Shown: piece after piece, positions 8,881 to 17,110 of the stretch
How the letters are laid out: every line of letters starts with the position of its first letter
Numbering within the stretch: the first letter of the stretch is position 1
Source: Candidatus Brocadia sp.
GTDB taxonomy: Bacteria > Planctomycetota > Brocadiia > Brocadiales > Brocadiaceae
Length of the DNA: 37,345 bases
Direction: 5' to 3'
Assembly: GCA_013360945.1 (NCBI GenBank)
Contig: JABWAQ010000025.1
Coordinates: 1-37,345 of the forward strand
Program-made: the position numbers and the translations under genes
Notes under the pieces: generated by a model
What the model saw: the letters and a program-made list of their open reading frames with translations, nothing else
Told to the model about the DNA's origin: nothing
The model's database searches: none

Positions 8881-9285
8881 TTATTTGCTTCCTTTCAGTC
8901 TTTCATAAGAATCCAATGCCCTATTGGCCTCATCTTCCATACCCTTCTTCTTATAAATCAGATACATTTCCTGATAAATGTTTATAAGATCTGGTTTCAT
9001 GGTTAAGGCCGTTTTCAGTTCCGCAAGCGCATCGTCAAGCAATTCTTTTTTATGGTAAATCATACCCAGTGCGGCATGGGCTTCAGCATTGTAATGGTTT
9101 TTACGCAGGGTGTCTTTTAATAGGGAAATGGCTTCGTCCAGTTTGCCCTGTTGTACATATTGTCCCACTGTTTGAAAATACGACATGGAACGGTGTAAAC
9201 GTTTTACGTAGATAAAAAAACTGACGGAGGCCAGAAGAATTACAAAAGCCGCTCCGATTAATAATAACGTCATTTGTCGTTTCAT
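8881..9285 (-). CDS. Small membrane-anchored TPR protein
   Basis: The 134-residue protein has an N-terminal membrane helix (LLLIGAAFVILLASVSFFIYV, about 7-27) followed by about three TPR-like units. These include YVQQGKLDEAISLLKDTLRKNHYNAEAHAALG and LLDDALAELKTALTMKPDLINIYQEM. It is similar in style to the repeats of the adjacent 340-residue TPR protein 44 bp downstream, so the two may have arisen by duplication or act together. No enzymatic motif is visible. TPR proteins are generally protein-protein scaffolds; the partner is unknown. Confidence 0.8.
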   Translation of the reverse strand: MKRQMTLLLIGAAFVILLASVSFFIYVKRLHRSMSYFQTVGQYVQQGKLDEAISLLKDTLRKNHYNAEAHAALGMIYHKKELLDDALAELKTALTMKPDLINIYQEMYLIYKKKGMEDEANRALDSYERLKGSK

Positions 9286-9302
9286 GGTTTCATCTTTGTA
9301 AA

Positions 9303-9443
9303 TTACTGCGTATATTGAAGGCCGCTGACATCATGTGCCTGCACCGGCATAGTCGCAATCGAATTGACCATCTCCTGTATCTCTTCCATCGCAAGGGGGA
9401 TGCTGGGGCGGTAAAAAACTTTTAAAAAAGACGTTTTTACCAT
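9303..9443 (-). CDS. Possible 46-residue small protein between aspS and the TPR genes
   Basis: A minus-strand ORF runs from ATG 9443 to TAA at 9303 and encodes 46 residues (MVKTSFLKVFYRPSIPLAME, ending HDVSGLQYTQ). It fills most of the 199-bp gap between aspS and the TPR gene and has the same orientation. No Shine-Dalgarno sequence is evident upstream of the ATG, and I recognise no family. It could be a genuine short gene, the tail of a lost gene, or chance. Confidence 0.3.
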   Translation of the reverse strand: MVKTSFLKVFYRPSIPLAMEEIQEMVNSIATMPVQAHDVSGLQYTQ

Positions 9444-9484
9444 GGAATACTATAGAGAAGTAAAATCTGCATTATTCACCCGCT

Positions 9485-11251
9485 CTATTCTACCAGCCGT
9501 ATGCCCAATTCCTTAAGTTGTTGTGAATCTACTTCCGACGGTGCATTGGTCATAAGGCACGTGGCCTTCTGCGTCTTAGGAAATGCAATAACCTCGCGAA
9601 TATCGTCAAGCTGCAATAACAACGTGACCATGCGATCAACCCCTAATGCGATCCCGCCATGCGGGGGAGCGCCATACTTCAGCGCATCAAGCAAAAATCC
9701 GAATTTTGTATACGCACTATCATCGTCTATCCCGAGTAAACGGAAAACCCTTTTTTGAACATCGGGGGTGTGGATACGTATGCTCCCCCCCCCCAGCTCC
9801 ACACCATTGAGTACAAGGTCATAGGCGCGGGCATTAACCTCCAGGGGTTTCTCTTCCAGGGTTGAAAGGTCGGCGGGATGAGGAGAAGTAAACGGATGGT
9901 GAAGCGCCTCATATCGTTTTAGATCCTCATTGTAATCAAACAATGGAAAGTCCACAACCCATGAAAAATTGAATGTATTTACATCTACGATTTTATTTTT
10001 CTGAGCCAGATGCAGTCTGAGTTGTGCAAGGGATTGGGAAACTACTTTCGGTTTATCGGCAACAAAAAGGAGTAAATCTCCCTTATGTGCGTCCATGTGT
10101 CTTTGTAATTTTCCCTGAGTCTCGCCCGGAAAGAATTTTGCTATTGAAGAGGATAAACCGTTTTCTTCCACCTTGAACCATGCAAGCCCCTTTGCCCCAA
10201 ACTGACCAACAAAGGCCGTTAAATCATCGATATCTTTTCTTGAAAAACTTCCACAGCCGTTCGCATTGATACCACGAACTTGCCCGCCCGATTTGATCGT
10301 GTCTGAAAATACTTTGAAATCGGATTTTTGAACTATCGCAGATACATCTTTTATCTTCATACCGAATCGTAAGTCAGGGGCATCGCAGCCGTAAGAATCC
10401 ATGGCCTCTCTATAAGAAAGCCGCGGAAAGGGAGTGGCGATCTTTTTGCCGATAACTTTGTCAAAAATTGCAGCAACGAGTCCCTCAACGACCTGAATAA
10501 TATCGTTTTCGTCTACAAAGGACATCTCCATATCCATTTGTGTGAACTCTGGCTGCCGCTGGGCACGAAGGTCTTCGTCTCGGAAACAACGCACTATTTG
10601 AAAGTAACGATCAAAGCCAGCCACCATGAGGATCTGTTTAAATAGTTGAGGAGATTGAGGCAGTGCGTAAAACTTTCCAAGATTAATTCTGCTGGGTACC
10701 AGATAATCCCTGGCCCCTTCCGGAGTACTCTTAGTCAGCACCGGCGTTTCGATATCGATAAAATTCAAACGGTCAAGGTATTCGCGTATCGCCTGACAGA
10801 CCTTGTGACGGAAGATCAATCGCCTTTGCATTACGGGACGCCTCAGATCCAGGTATCGGTGCTTGAGCCGTAATTCTAACGACACGTTACTTTCATTCTC
10901 GATCTCGAATGGAGGGGTTTCTGATTTATTGAGTATCTCAAAGGTATCGGCGTACACCTCGATCTCTCCCGTATCCAGATTAGGATTTAATGTGCCCTCC
11001 GGCCTGGCAGAGACCGTCCCTTGTATAGCCACAACATATTCGGGTCTCAATTGCCCGGCAGTTTCATAGAATTCTCTTCCTTTGTCAGGATTAAAAACCA
11101 CCTGGGTAATACCGTATCGGTCGCGCAGGTCAATGAAAATTAATCCCCCGTGATCCCGGACACTGCTTACCCAGCCCGCGAGAGTAGCGGTCGATTTCAC
11201 ATCTTTTATCCGTAATTGGCCGCAGGTGTGCGTTCGTTTCAATGTAGACAT
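9485..11251 (-). CDS. aspS: Aspartyl-tRNA synthetase
   Basis: The protein has 588 residues, the normal length of bacterial-type AspRS. It carries an N-terminal OB-fold anticodon-binding domain (about 1-105: GWVSSVRDHGGLIFIDLRDR). The class II catalytic core includes motif 2 (FRDEDLRAQRQPEFTQMDMEMSF region) and motif 3 (GIALGVDRMVTLLL). A bacterial GAD insertion domain lies in between (about 285-405). The ELGGGSIRIH segment contacts the substrate. The enzyme charges tRNA-Asp in the cytoplasm. Whether it is discriminating or also charges tRNA-Asn cannot be read by eye. It lies 102 bp downstream of hisS, the common hisS-aspS order. The GGGS codons create a run of ten G on the coding strand (9785-9794). 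Confidence 0.97.
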   Translation of the reverse strand: MSTLKRTHTCGQLRIKDVKSTATLAGWVSSVRDHGGLIFIDLRDRYGITQVVFNPDKGREFYETAGQLRPEYVVAIQGTVSARPEGTLNPNLDTGEIEVYADTFEILNKSETPPFEIENESNVSLELRLKHRYLDLRRPVMQRRLIFRHKVCQAIREYLDRLNFIDIETPVLTKSTPEGARDYLVPSRINLGKFYALPQSPQLFKQILMVAGFDRYFQIVRCFRDEDLRAQRQPEFTQMDMEMSFVDENDIIQVVEGLVAAIFDKVIGKKIATPFPRLSYREAMDSYGCDAPDLRFGMKIKDVSAIVQKSDFKVFSDTIKSGGQVRGINANGCGSFSRKDIDDLTAFVGQFGAKGLAWFKVEENGLSSSIAKFFPGETQGKLQRHMDAHKGDLLLFVADKPKVVSQSLAQLRLHLAQKNKIVDVNTFNFSWVVDFPLFDYNEDLKRYEALHHPFTSPHPADLSTLEEKPLEVNARAYDLVLNGVELGGGSIRIHTPDVQKRVFRLLGIDDDSAYTKFGFLLDALKYGAPPHGGIALGVDRMVTLLLQLDDIREVIAFPKTQKATCLMTNAPSEVDSQQLKELGIRLVE

Positions 11252-11353
11252 GTATTAACTATCTCCCAGGAATTCAATTATCCCGCAACAACGTAATCTT
11301 TTGAAAATACCTATGCGTTTTTTTGTCAAATATTTGCCGCAGTAGTGTATAAG

Positions 11354-12676
11354 TTAACCCTTGAGAGGCGCCTTTTTATTCAGAAACCACTTGAGGGCTT
11401 CGCTCTGTTTCAGGGAAATTTCTTCGCCCGTCTCCATCACCTTGATCTTAACATCACCACGGGCCAGCTCATCGGGTCCCAACACAACCACGTACTTTAC
11501 CCCCAATTTATTTGCCGTACGCATCTGCGCCTTGGGACTCCTTCCCTCATAATCAAAATCAGCAGAAAGATCGGCTTTTCTTAAAAGGTTGAGCAGGGAG
11601 AAACACTGTTTTTTGGTTTCTTCACCGATGGAAACGACATATATCGAAGGGGCGGGGCCGTAAACTTCCTGGGAAGCAATCCTGTTCTTTGCCATCACAT
11701 TTTCAAGGGCAAGGATCGTTGCCTCCATCCCGATGGCAAACCCAACTGAACCGATGGGCGGTCCTCCAATATCAGATATCAGATTGTCATATCGCCCACC
11801 TGCACAGATGGCATCACGGGCGCCCAATGACGAGTGGGTAATTTCATAGACGGTCTTGGTATAATAATCCAGCCCCCGTACCAGATGGGCATCGGCAATA
11901 TAAGGGATACCGATCTCCAGAAGGGCTTCTCTCACTGTCTTTGCATGAGACTGGCAATCCCCGCACAAATAATCATTAATGGAAGGCATGTGATGACTGA
12001 CCGTTTTGCATTTTTCATTTTTACAGTCCAGGATGCGGAATACGTTTCGATTCAGCCGTGACTGGCAGAGTTCGCACAACTCTTTTTCACGTTCGCAGAG
12101 TTTTTCTTTGAGAATACTTCGAAAGACAGGCCTGCACTTTTCACAACCTATGGAATTAATCTTAACCTTGTACCCTTTCAGTCCAATGCGATCGAATATC
12201 CGGGCAGCGACACTGATGGTCTCCACATCAAGCAAAGAGTCTGTGGCGCCCACCGCTTCTATTCCCATCTGGTGAAATTGCCGGAGCCGCCCGGCCTGTG
12301 GACGCTCCTTTCTGAATTGAGGGCCAATATAGTAGAATTTTTGAAATTTTTTTGTCTTGTATAATTCATACTCTAAGTAAGCGCGCATAACAGGCGCCGT
12401 GTTTTCGGGACGCAGGGTTATGCTGGAGTCTTCACTATCAGCAAAGGTGTACATTTCCTTCTCAACAATGTCGGTGGCTTCCCCAATACTTCTGACAAAC
12501 AAGCGCGTATCCTCAAAAACCGGGGTGCGGATTTCATAATATCCGCAAAGCTCAAACTCCTGCCGTCCGATTTCTTCAAGCTTCCGCCATAAAGCCCATT
12601 TCATCGGCAATATATCTTCAGTGCCCCTTGGCGCTTTAAAGGCACACTCGGTTCTCTTCTCGGTATTTACGTCCAT
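11354..12676 (-). CDS. hisS: Histidyl-tRNA synthetase
   Basis: The 440-residue protein has all HisRS hallmarks. These are the N-terminal PRGTEDILP, motif 2 with TLRPENTAPVMRAYLE and RQFHQMGIEA, and the histidine-specific loops VRGLDYYTKTVYEI and CAGGRYDNLI. The C-terminal anticodon-binding domain (about 335-435) contains ADLSADFDYEGRSPKAQM. A cysteine-rich segment (CEKCRPVFRSIL, then CELCQSRLNRNVFRILDCKNEKC) occupies the usual insertion domain. The enzyme charges tRNA-His in the cytoplasm. It is immediately upstream of aspS in the same direction and is probably co-transcribed with it. Confidence 0.97.
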   Translation of the reverse strand: MDVNTEKRTECAFKAPRGTEDILPMKWALWRKLEEIGRQEFELCGYYEIRTPVFEDTRLFVRSIGEATDIVEKEMYTFADSEDSSITLRPENTAPVMRAYLEYELYKTKKFQKFYYIGPQFRKERPQAGRLRQFHQMGIEAVGATDSLLDVETISVAARIFDRIGLKGYKVKINSIGCEKCRPVFRSILKEKLCEREKELCELCQSRLNRNVFRILDCKNEKCKTVSHHMPSINDYLCGDCQSHAKTVREALLEIGIPYIADAHLVRGLDYYTKTVYEITHSSLGARDAICAGGRYDNLISDIGGPPIGSVGFAIGMEATILALENVMAKNRIASQEVYGPAPSIYVVSIGEETKKQCFSLLNLLRKADLSADFDYEGRSPKAQMRTANKLGVKYVVVLGPDELARGDVKIKVMETGEEISLKQSEALKWFLNKKAPLKG

Positions 12677-13042
12677 TACACCAGCCCTATTGATTTATAG
12701 AAAGCGAAACCAAAGAAAATAATTATACTATGCTGAACATAATATGCAAGGCTTTCTTTTTCTGGTGAGAGCGATATGACGATAGGCGAAGAACGAGAGA
12801 TGAGAAGAGGGGAAATCGGCTGGCTTTGCAAACTGTGTCAGCTTTTTACTCCATCGCAATAAGCTTTTCAAAAATACGCTCATGCGCACTTCTCCCCACA
12901 GACAAATCATTTGTCATAAAAAACGAATAATTTCTTGTTGTCTTTTCGCTAAAAAAATGTATCTTGTACAGACTTATATCCATAATGTTATTTACGCATA
13001 CATTAATACACGGATACTATTGAAAATGGTTCATAAAACACC
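12677..13042. other. 366-bp gap between divergent hisS and purQ
   Basis: This gap must contain the promoters for hisS (minus) and purQ (plus). The purQ-proximal part (12900-13042) is AT-rich, with ttgtaca near 12965 as a possible -35-like word, but I cannot assign a confident promoter. A 60-codon minus-strand reading frame at 12728-12910 lacks recognisable features. I see no purine riboswitch or T-box by eye. Confidence 0.4.
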
Positions 13043-13828
13043 ATGCTTATACCAAAGGTACTGATACTCAGAACGGCTGGAACAAATTGTGATTACGAAA
13101 CCCGATACGCCTTTGAAAAAGCGGGAGCAAAGGTAGATGTTATTCATATTAATACCTTACTCGCCAATAAGAACCTGCTGAAGGATTACCAAATATTAAC
13201 CCTCCCGGGGGGGTTTACCTACGGTGATGATGTTTCTGCCGGCAAAATACTGGCAAACCAGATTACATACAACTTAGAAGGAGACATTAAAACCTTTATT
13301 ACAGAAAAAAAACTCATTCTGGGCATATGCAACGGATTTCAAACGCTGACGAAGGTGGGGTTATTGCCCGCCATGAATAAGCAACGACAGGAGGCTACCC
13401 TGACCTTTAATGACTCAAACAAATTCGAAGATCGATGGGTGTTTTTGAAAGTCTGCTCAAATAAATCTCTCTTTATCAAGGACACCGACATTCCGACGCT
13501 ATATCTGCCCATAGCACACGGGGAAGGGAAATTTATCACAAAGGACGAAACAGTCTTAGACAAAATCACAACGAATCATCAGGTGATCTTTAAATATGTA
13601 AACGAACGCGGCGAAGAAGCCGGCTACCCATGGAATCCCGCCGGTTCCATTCAGAATATCGCCGGCATCTGTGACCCTACGGGTCAAATCCTGGGCATGA
13701 TGCCTCATCCGGAGAGGCATGTAGTGCCGACACAGCACCCACGATGGACGCGCAACGGACTCAAAGAATGGGGAGACGGTTTTTTTATTTTCAGGAATGC
13801 CGTTCAATACGTGAAAACGAGTTTTTAA
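13043..13828 (+). CDS. purQ: Phosphoribosylformylglycinamidine synthase, glutaminase subunit PurQ
   Basis: The 261-residue class I glutamine amidotransferase supplies ammonia for step 4 of purine synthesis (FGAR to FGAM). Visible motifs are the N-terminal VLILRTAGTNCDYET, the LPGGFTYGDDVSAGKI oxyanion region, the nucleophile Cys in GICNGFQ, and the catalytic His/Glu in MMPHPERHV. It belongs to the longer PurQ type (about 260 residues rather than about 225). Its partner purL lies 12.5 kb downstream in this window rather than adjacent. No clear ribosome binding site precedes the ATG. An IAHGEGKF segment, also typical of PurQ, lies at about residue 157. Confidence 0.95.
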   Translation: MLIPKVLILRTAGTNCDYETRYAFEKAGAKVDVIHINTLLANKNLLKDYQILTLPGGFTYGDDVSAGKILANQITYNLEGDIKTFITEKKLILGICNGFQTLTKVGLLPAMNKQRQEATLTFNDSNKFEDRWVFLKVCSNKSLFIKDTDIPTLYLPIAHGEGKFITKDETVLDKITTNHQVIFKYVNERGEEAGYPWNPAGSIQNIAGICDPTGQILGMMPHPERHVVPTQHPRWTRNGLKEWGDGFFIFRNAVQYVKTSF

Positions 13829-14037
13829 GTGCCCTAACTCAGCATAGCCGCGATCAAGGATAATCATTCCTCTTCCCCTTCCTTCGCAAGGAGGGATTTG
13901 GGGGGAGGTTGTCTCCTTCATCGATGGGGTAAAGGGGCGGAAATAAACGTCAGCAAAACCAACTATTACGCATACAAAAAAATGCGAAGAAAAATTTTTA
14001 CAGAATAATTATAAAACAATAAAGGAGATAAGGCATT
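13829..14037. repeat. Intergenic hairpin-forming repeat after purQ
   Basis: Between 13869 and 13907 the plus strand reads pyrimidine-rich cctcttccccttcctt, then cgc, then purine-rich aaggagggatttgggggg. These can pair imperfectly into a long hairpin. It resembles the widespread cctt...aagg dispersed repeats of many bacterial genomes. It may terminate purQ transcription, although no T-run follows. The leader of the NuoE-like gene has a strong aaaggag site at about 14021-14027. Confidence 0.4.
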
Positions 14038-14532
14038 ATGCATAAAACGGCAAACTTGAATAAAAAAAGTACCCCTGCTATTGATTTGGCTAAATGTCGG
14101 GACATACTTTCGAAATTTAACAGCTCAACTTCCGCGGACCTTATCCCTATCTTGCAGCAAGTTCAGGATGCATATGGATATTTACCAAAAGATGCATTGG
14201 AAGAGATAACAGCCAGGGCCGGAATTCCTTTGAGCAAGATATACGGCGTCATCACCTTTTATGCGCAATTTTCACTGGAACCCAGAGGCAAACATACGAT
14301 TAAGGTCTGTATCGGTACAGCATGCCATATTAAAGGCGCGCCTGATATAAAGAAAAAAATAACAGAAGTCCTTCAGATCCATGAAGGTGAGACAACGCAA
14401 GATTACAAATTCACGTATGAACCGGTAGCATGCCTGGGCACATGTTTCCTTGCACCGGTCATGATGATTGACGATAGATACTATGGAAAACTTACCGTAG
14501 AAAAGACAGAAACTATTCTCAAGAGCTACTAA
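14038..14532 (+). CDS. NuoE-like [2Fe-2S] subunit (NADH dehydrogenase 24 kDa / HydA-HndA type)
   Basis: The 164-residue protein matches the NuoE/HndA family. A helical N-terminal part contains the typical LIPILQQVQDAYGYLP and IPLSKIYGVITFYAQF. A thioredoxin-fold domain binds one [2Fe-2S] cluster through C91 and C96 (CIGTAC) and C132 and C136 (CLGTC). Such subunits pass electrons between an NADH-oxidising flavoprotein and other iron-sulfur centres in complex I, NAD-linked hydrogenases or formate dehydrogenases. The natural partner is the NuoF-like gene at 15419. The usual adjacency is interrupted by a two-gene cassette. No other complex I or hydrogenase subunit is in the window. Confidence 0.92.
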   Translation: MHKTANLNKKSTPAIDLAKCRDILSKFNSSTSADLIPILQQVQDAYGYLPKDALEEITARAGIPLSKIYGVITFYAQFSLEPRGKHTIKVCIGTACHIKGAPDIKKKITEVLQIHEGETTQDYKFTYEPVACLGTCFLAPVMMIDDRYYGKLTVEKTETILKSY

Positions 14533-14569
14533 TTTTTGAATAAAAAATCGCTTAGGAATGTTTAAATGC

Positions 14570-14593
14570 TTTGCTCAAAGAAAATTGAGCAAA
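14570..14593. promoter_or_regulatory. Perfect 9-bp inverted repeat upstream of the PepSY-like/PIN cassette
   Basis: The arms are tttgctcaa (14570-14578) and ttgagcaaa (14585-14593) around a 6-nt loop. The element sits 46 bp before the start of the small cassette gene and 38 bp after the NuoE-like stop. No T-run follows, so an operator for autoregulation of the cassette is as plausible as a terminator. Confidence 0.45.
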
Positions 14594-14639
14594 AGAAGTT
14601 AGCACTTGCAAATTTATATTTTTATAACAGGAGATAAAA

Positions 14640-14900
14640 ATGATAGATGTAAAACAGGCTAGTAAACTAGCGATAGAATATTTTGCTAGCTTGTATGAAA
14701 ATAAGTATCACAATTTAAATCTTGAAGAAGTGGAAATTTCTGAAGATGGTAAATACTGGTATATAACACTTGGCTATGACATAGATAGGCCTTTTTCTGC
14801 TGCACTTCCTCTTACAAAGACTGGCAGAGAATTCAAGCGTTTCAAGATAGATATTGGAACAGGTAAAGTCTTATCAATGCAGGTAAGAAAAATAGATTAA
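14640..14900 (+). CDS. Small PepSY-like protein, putative partner of the PIN-domain protein
   Basis: The 86-residue acidic-basic mixed protein has no signal peptide and no helix-turn-helix that I can see. An N-terminal helix (VKQASKLAIEYFASLY) precedes strands ending in FKIDIGTGKVLSMQVRKI, a pattern like a single PepSY-type repeat. From recall, proteins of this look commonly precede a PIN-domain gene, which suggests an antitoxin or accessory role; I cannot verify that here. It has a good aggag site 6 nt before the ATG. It ends 3 bp before the PIN gene, so the pair is translationally linked. The DNA is clearly more AT-rich than the flanking nuoE- and nuoF-like genes. Confidence 0.75.
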   Translation: MIDVKQASKLAIEYFASLYENKYHNLNLEEVEISEDGKYWYITLGYDIDRPFSAALPLTKTGREFKRFKIDIGTGKVLSMQVRKID

Positions 14901-14903
14901 TCT

Positions 14904-15398
14904 ATGAATCATTTTGCAGAAATTATTAATAACTATCGTAATAAAGGCATTCTCATAGATACCAGTATCCTTTTAATGTATTTTATTGGCAATTACAATA
15001 AATCATTAATTCCTCGTTTTAAAAGAACAAATAAGTATGTGCCTGAAGATTATGAATTATTAACATCTTTTATCAAATGCTTTACAAAAATAATAACTAC
15101 CCCGAACATTTTAACCGAGGTAAGTAATTTTTCCGATAATTTGGAAGATAAACACAAAACTCTTTATTTTTCAGAATTTACAGAACAATTAGAACTATTG
15201 TATGAATTTTACACTCCAAGTCAGGACATTGGCAAATTAGATCATTTTGCAAAATATGGTCTAACGGATTCAGGAATTATCTACTTAGTAAAAGGAAAAT
15301 ATCTTGTGCTTTCAGACGATTTCCCATTAGTTAATTACTTGCAGAGTAAAAGTATTGACGCAATAAACTTCACTCATTTGAGACCAATAAATTGGTAA
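14904..15398 (+). CDS. PIN-domain protein (putative ribonuclease toxin)
   Basis: The 164-residue protein keeps the four-acidic-residue pattern of PIN nucleases. D19 lies in GILIDTSILLMYF, E72 in NILTEVSNF, D122 in YGLTDSGIIYL, and D138/D139 in VLSDDFPL. Spacing and length suit a VapC-like fold, although the N-terminal region between D19 and E72 is longer than in a classical VapC. The expected activity is metal-dependent RNA cleavage. Its gene follows the small PepSY-like gene by 3 bp and stops 20 bp before the GTG of the NuoF-like gene. The DNA is AT-rich relative to neighbours, consistent with horizontal insertion. Toxin function is inferred only. Confidence 0.8.
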   Translation: MNHFAEIINNYRNKGILIDTSILLMYFIGNYNKSLIPRFKRTNKYVPEDYELLTSFIKCFTKIITTPNILTEVSNFSDNLEDKHKTLYFSEFTEQLELLYEFYTPSQDIGKLDHFAKYGLTDSGIIYLVKGKYLVLSDDFPLVNYLQSKSIDAINFTHLRPINW

Positions 15399-15418
15399 TT
15401 AGTAAAGGAGAATATAAC

Positions 15419-17101
15419 GTGGAAAAATTAAAAAACGCTGACGATCTCCTGAAGTACAGGAAATCCCTCGAATCAAAACATCGCCCCGATATGGTGCGCG
15501 TATTTGTCTGCACCACAGGCTGCAGGGCGCTCGGCGCTGAGGAAGTATGCAAGGCGTTCAAGGCTGAGATTGAAAGACAATCACTTACCGACAGGATAGA
15601 AATTGTGGACACGGGTTGCCAAGGTTTGTGCGCCAGAGCACCTGTTTTAACCATAGAACCCCTGGGTGTTTTCTATGGCAGGGTAACGGAAACCGACGTC
15701 CCGGAAATTATTTCACGAACCATCCTAAAAGGGGAAATTATAGAACGTCTCTGTTATGTAGAGGCCGGCAAACGCATTCCTCATATCCGGGACATCCCTT
15801 TTTATAGCAAGCAAAAAAGGGTTGTGCTTAAAAATTGCGGCAATATCGATCCCATGAAAATTAACGAATATATCTTACGGGACGGCTATGCGGCAATTTC
15901 AAAGGTACTTTCCGGCATGACGCCTGACCATGTCATCACTGAGATGAAAAACTCAGGTCTGCGAGGCAGGGGTGGCGCCGGGTTTCCTACAGGAAACAAA
16001 TGGGAATTCGTCAAAAAGGCACAGGGAGAAATAAAATACCTGATCTGTAATGGTGATGAAGGTGATCCGGGCGCCTTTATGGACCGGGCAGTCCTCGAGG
16101 GCGACCCTCATTCAGTTATCGAGGGAATGCTCATTGCCGCCTATGCAATCGGGTCACAAAAAGGATTCATCTATGTACGTGCAGAATACCCCATTGCCGT
16201 AGAGCATCTGAAAATTGCCATAGAACAGGCAAAGGCACTGGGACTCCTGGGTGAAAACATCCTCGGGTCCAGTTTCAGCTTCGATTTGGAAATCAAGATG
16301 GGCGCCGGGGCATTCGTATGTGGTGAAGAAACAGCCCTTATTGCGTCCATTGAAGGAAAGCGGGGCATGCCGCGTCCGCGTCCGCCATTCCCGGCAACCA
16401 GCGGCCTTTGGGGAAAGCCCACAAACATTAATAACGTAGAGACTTTTGTCAATGTGCCGACTATCATCCTCAGAGGTTCTGAATGGTACAAGGCCATCGG
16501 TACAGAAAACAGTAAAGGCACGAAAATATTTGCCCTTGCTGGTAATGTGAAAAATACGGGGCTCGTCGAAGTGCCCATGGGTACCACGCTTCGTGAGATC
16601 GTCTTCGATATCGGTGGAGGTATCCCTGGCCGGAAAAAATTCAAGGCTGCACAGATGGGCGGACCCTCCGGCGGATGTGTACCCGCACAACATCTCGACC
16701 TGCCCATCGATTACGAAACCGTAAAAGAGGTAGGGGCCATTATGGGGTCCGGGGGCCTTATTGTCATGGATGACTCCGCCTCCATGGTGGATATTGCGCG
16801 GTATTTTATGGAATTTTGTCAGGACGAATCCTGCGGAAAGTGTGTGCCGTGCAGGATCGGAACCAAGAGAATGCTTGACATCCTTACACGAATCACCAGG
16901 GGGGACGGCAAGAAAGAGGATATTGGTCTGCTGAAGGAACTGGCCGAAGTCACCAAAACAGCCTCTTTATGCGGGCTGGGGCAAACGGCAGCAAACCCGG
17001 TGCTCTCTACCATCCGTTATTATCTTAATGAGTATGAAGAACTCATCAACAAAAAAGATACCCAAGCTCCGCCGCAACAGACTCCCGCACCACAACCATG
17101 A
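15419..17101 (+). CDS. NuoF-like NADH-binding flavoprotein (HydB/HndC/FdsB type)
   Basis: I choose GTG 15419, which has aaaggag 8 nt upstream; an ATG at 15392 overlaps the PIN gene and lacks a ribosome site. The product has 560 residues. Residues 1-95 form a thioredoxin-like [2Fe-2S] domain with cysteines at about 31, 35, 67 and 71. The FMN/NADH-binding core follows with GLRGRGGAGFPTGNKW, NGDEGDPGAFMDR and GAGAFVCGEETAL. Near the C-terminus ESCGKCVPCR plus a later Cys in SLCGLGQ provide the [4Fe-4S] ligands. The extra two-[4Fe-4S] ferredoxin tail found in many hydrogenase-linked homologues is absent. It likely pairs with the NuoE-like protein as an NADH diaphorase. The histidine kinase gene starts 9 bp downstream. 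Confidence 0.93.
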   Translation: MEKLKNADDLLKYRKSLESKHRPDMVRVFVCTTGCRALGAEEVCKAFKAEIERQSLTDRIEIVDTGCQGLCARAPVLTIEPLGVFYGRVTETDVPEIISRTILKGEIIERLCYVEAGKRIPHIRDIPFYSKQKRVVLKNCGNIDPMKINEYILRDGYAAISKVLSGMTPDHVITEMKNSGLRGRGGAGFPTGNKWEFVKKAQGEIKYLICNGDEGDPGAFMDRAVLEGDPHSVIEGMLIAAYAIGSQKGFIYVRAEYPIAVEHLKIAIEQAKALGLLGENILGSSFSFDLEIKMGAGAFVCGEETALIASIEGKRGMPRPRPPFPATSGLWGKPTNINNVETFVNVPTIILRGSEWYKAIGTENSKGTKIFALAGNVKNTGLVEVPMGTTLREIVFDIGGGIPGRKKFKAAQMGGPSGGCVPAQHLDLPIDYETVKEVGAIMGSGGLIVMDDSASMVDIARYFMEFCQDESCGKCVPCRIGTKRMLDILTRITRGDGKKEDIGLLKELAEVTKTASLCGLGQTAANPVLSTIRYYLNEYEELINKKDTQAPPQQTPAPQP

Positions 17102-17110
17102 GGTGAAATT

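Noticed and set aside
12728..12910. Minus-strand 60-codon frame upstream of hisS
   Set aside because: No ribosome site, no recognisable domain, and composition like intergenic DNA; not reported as a gene.
13043..13828. Possible purine riboswitch before purQ
   Set aside because: I could not find the paired-loop pattern in 12677-13042 by eye; a covariance-model search would be decisive.
14599..14628. TTAGCA...TATAAC as a sigma70-type promoter for the PIN cassette
   Set aside because: The -10-like word lies only about 11 bp before the ATG and directly abuts the ribosome site, leaving no room for a leader.
14038..17101. NuoE/NuoF-like genes as part of a complex I operon
   Set aside because: No other nuo subunit is present, and the neighbours are a TA-like cassette and a two-component system, so I treated them as a stand-alone diaphorase pair.
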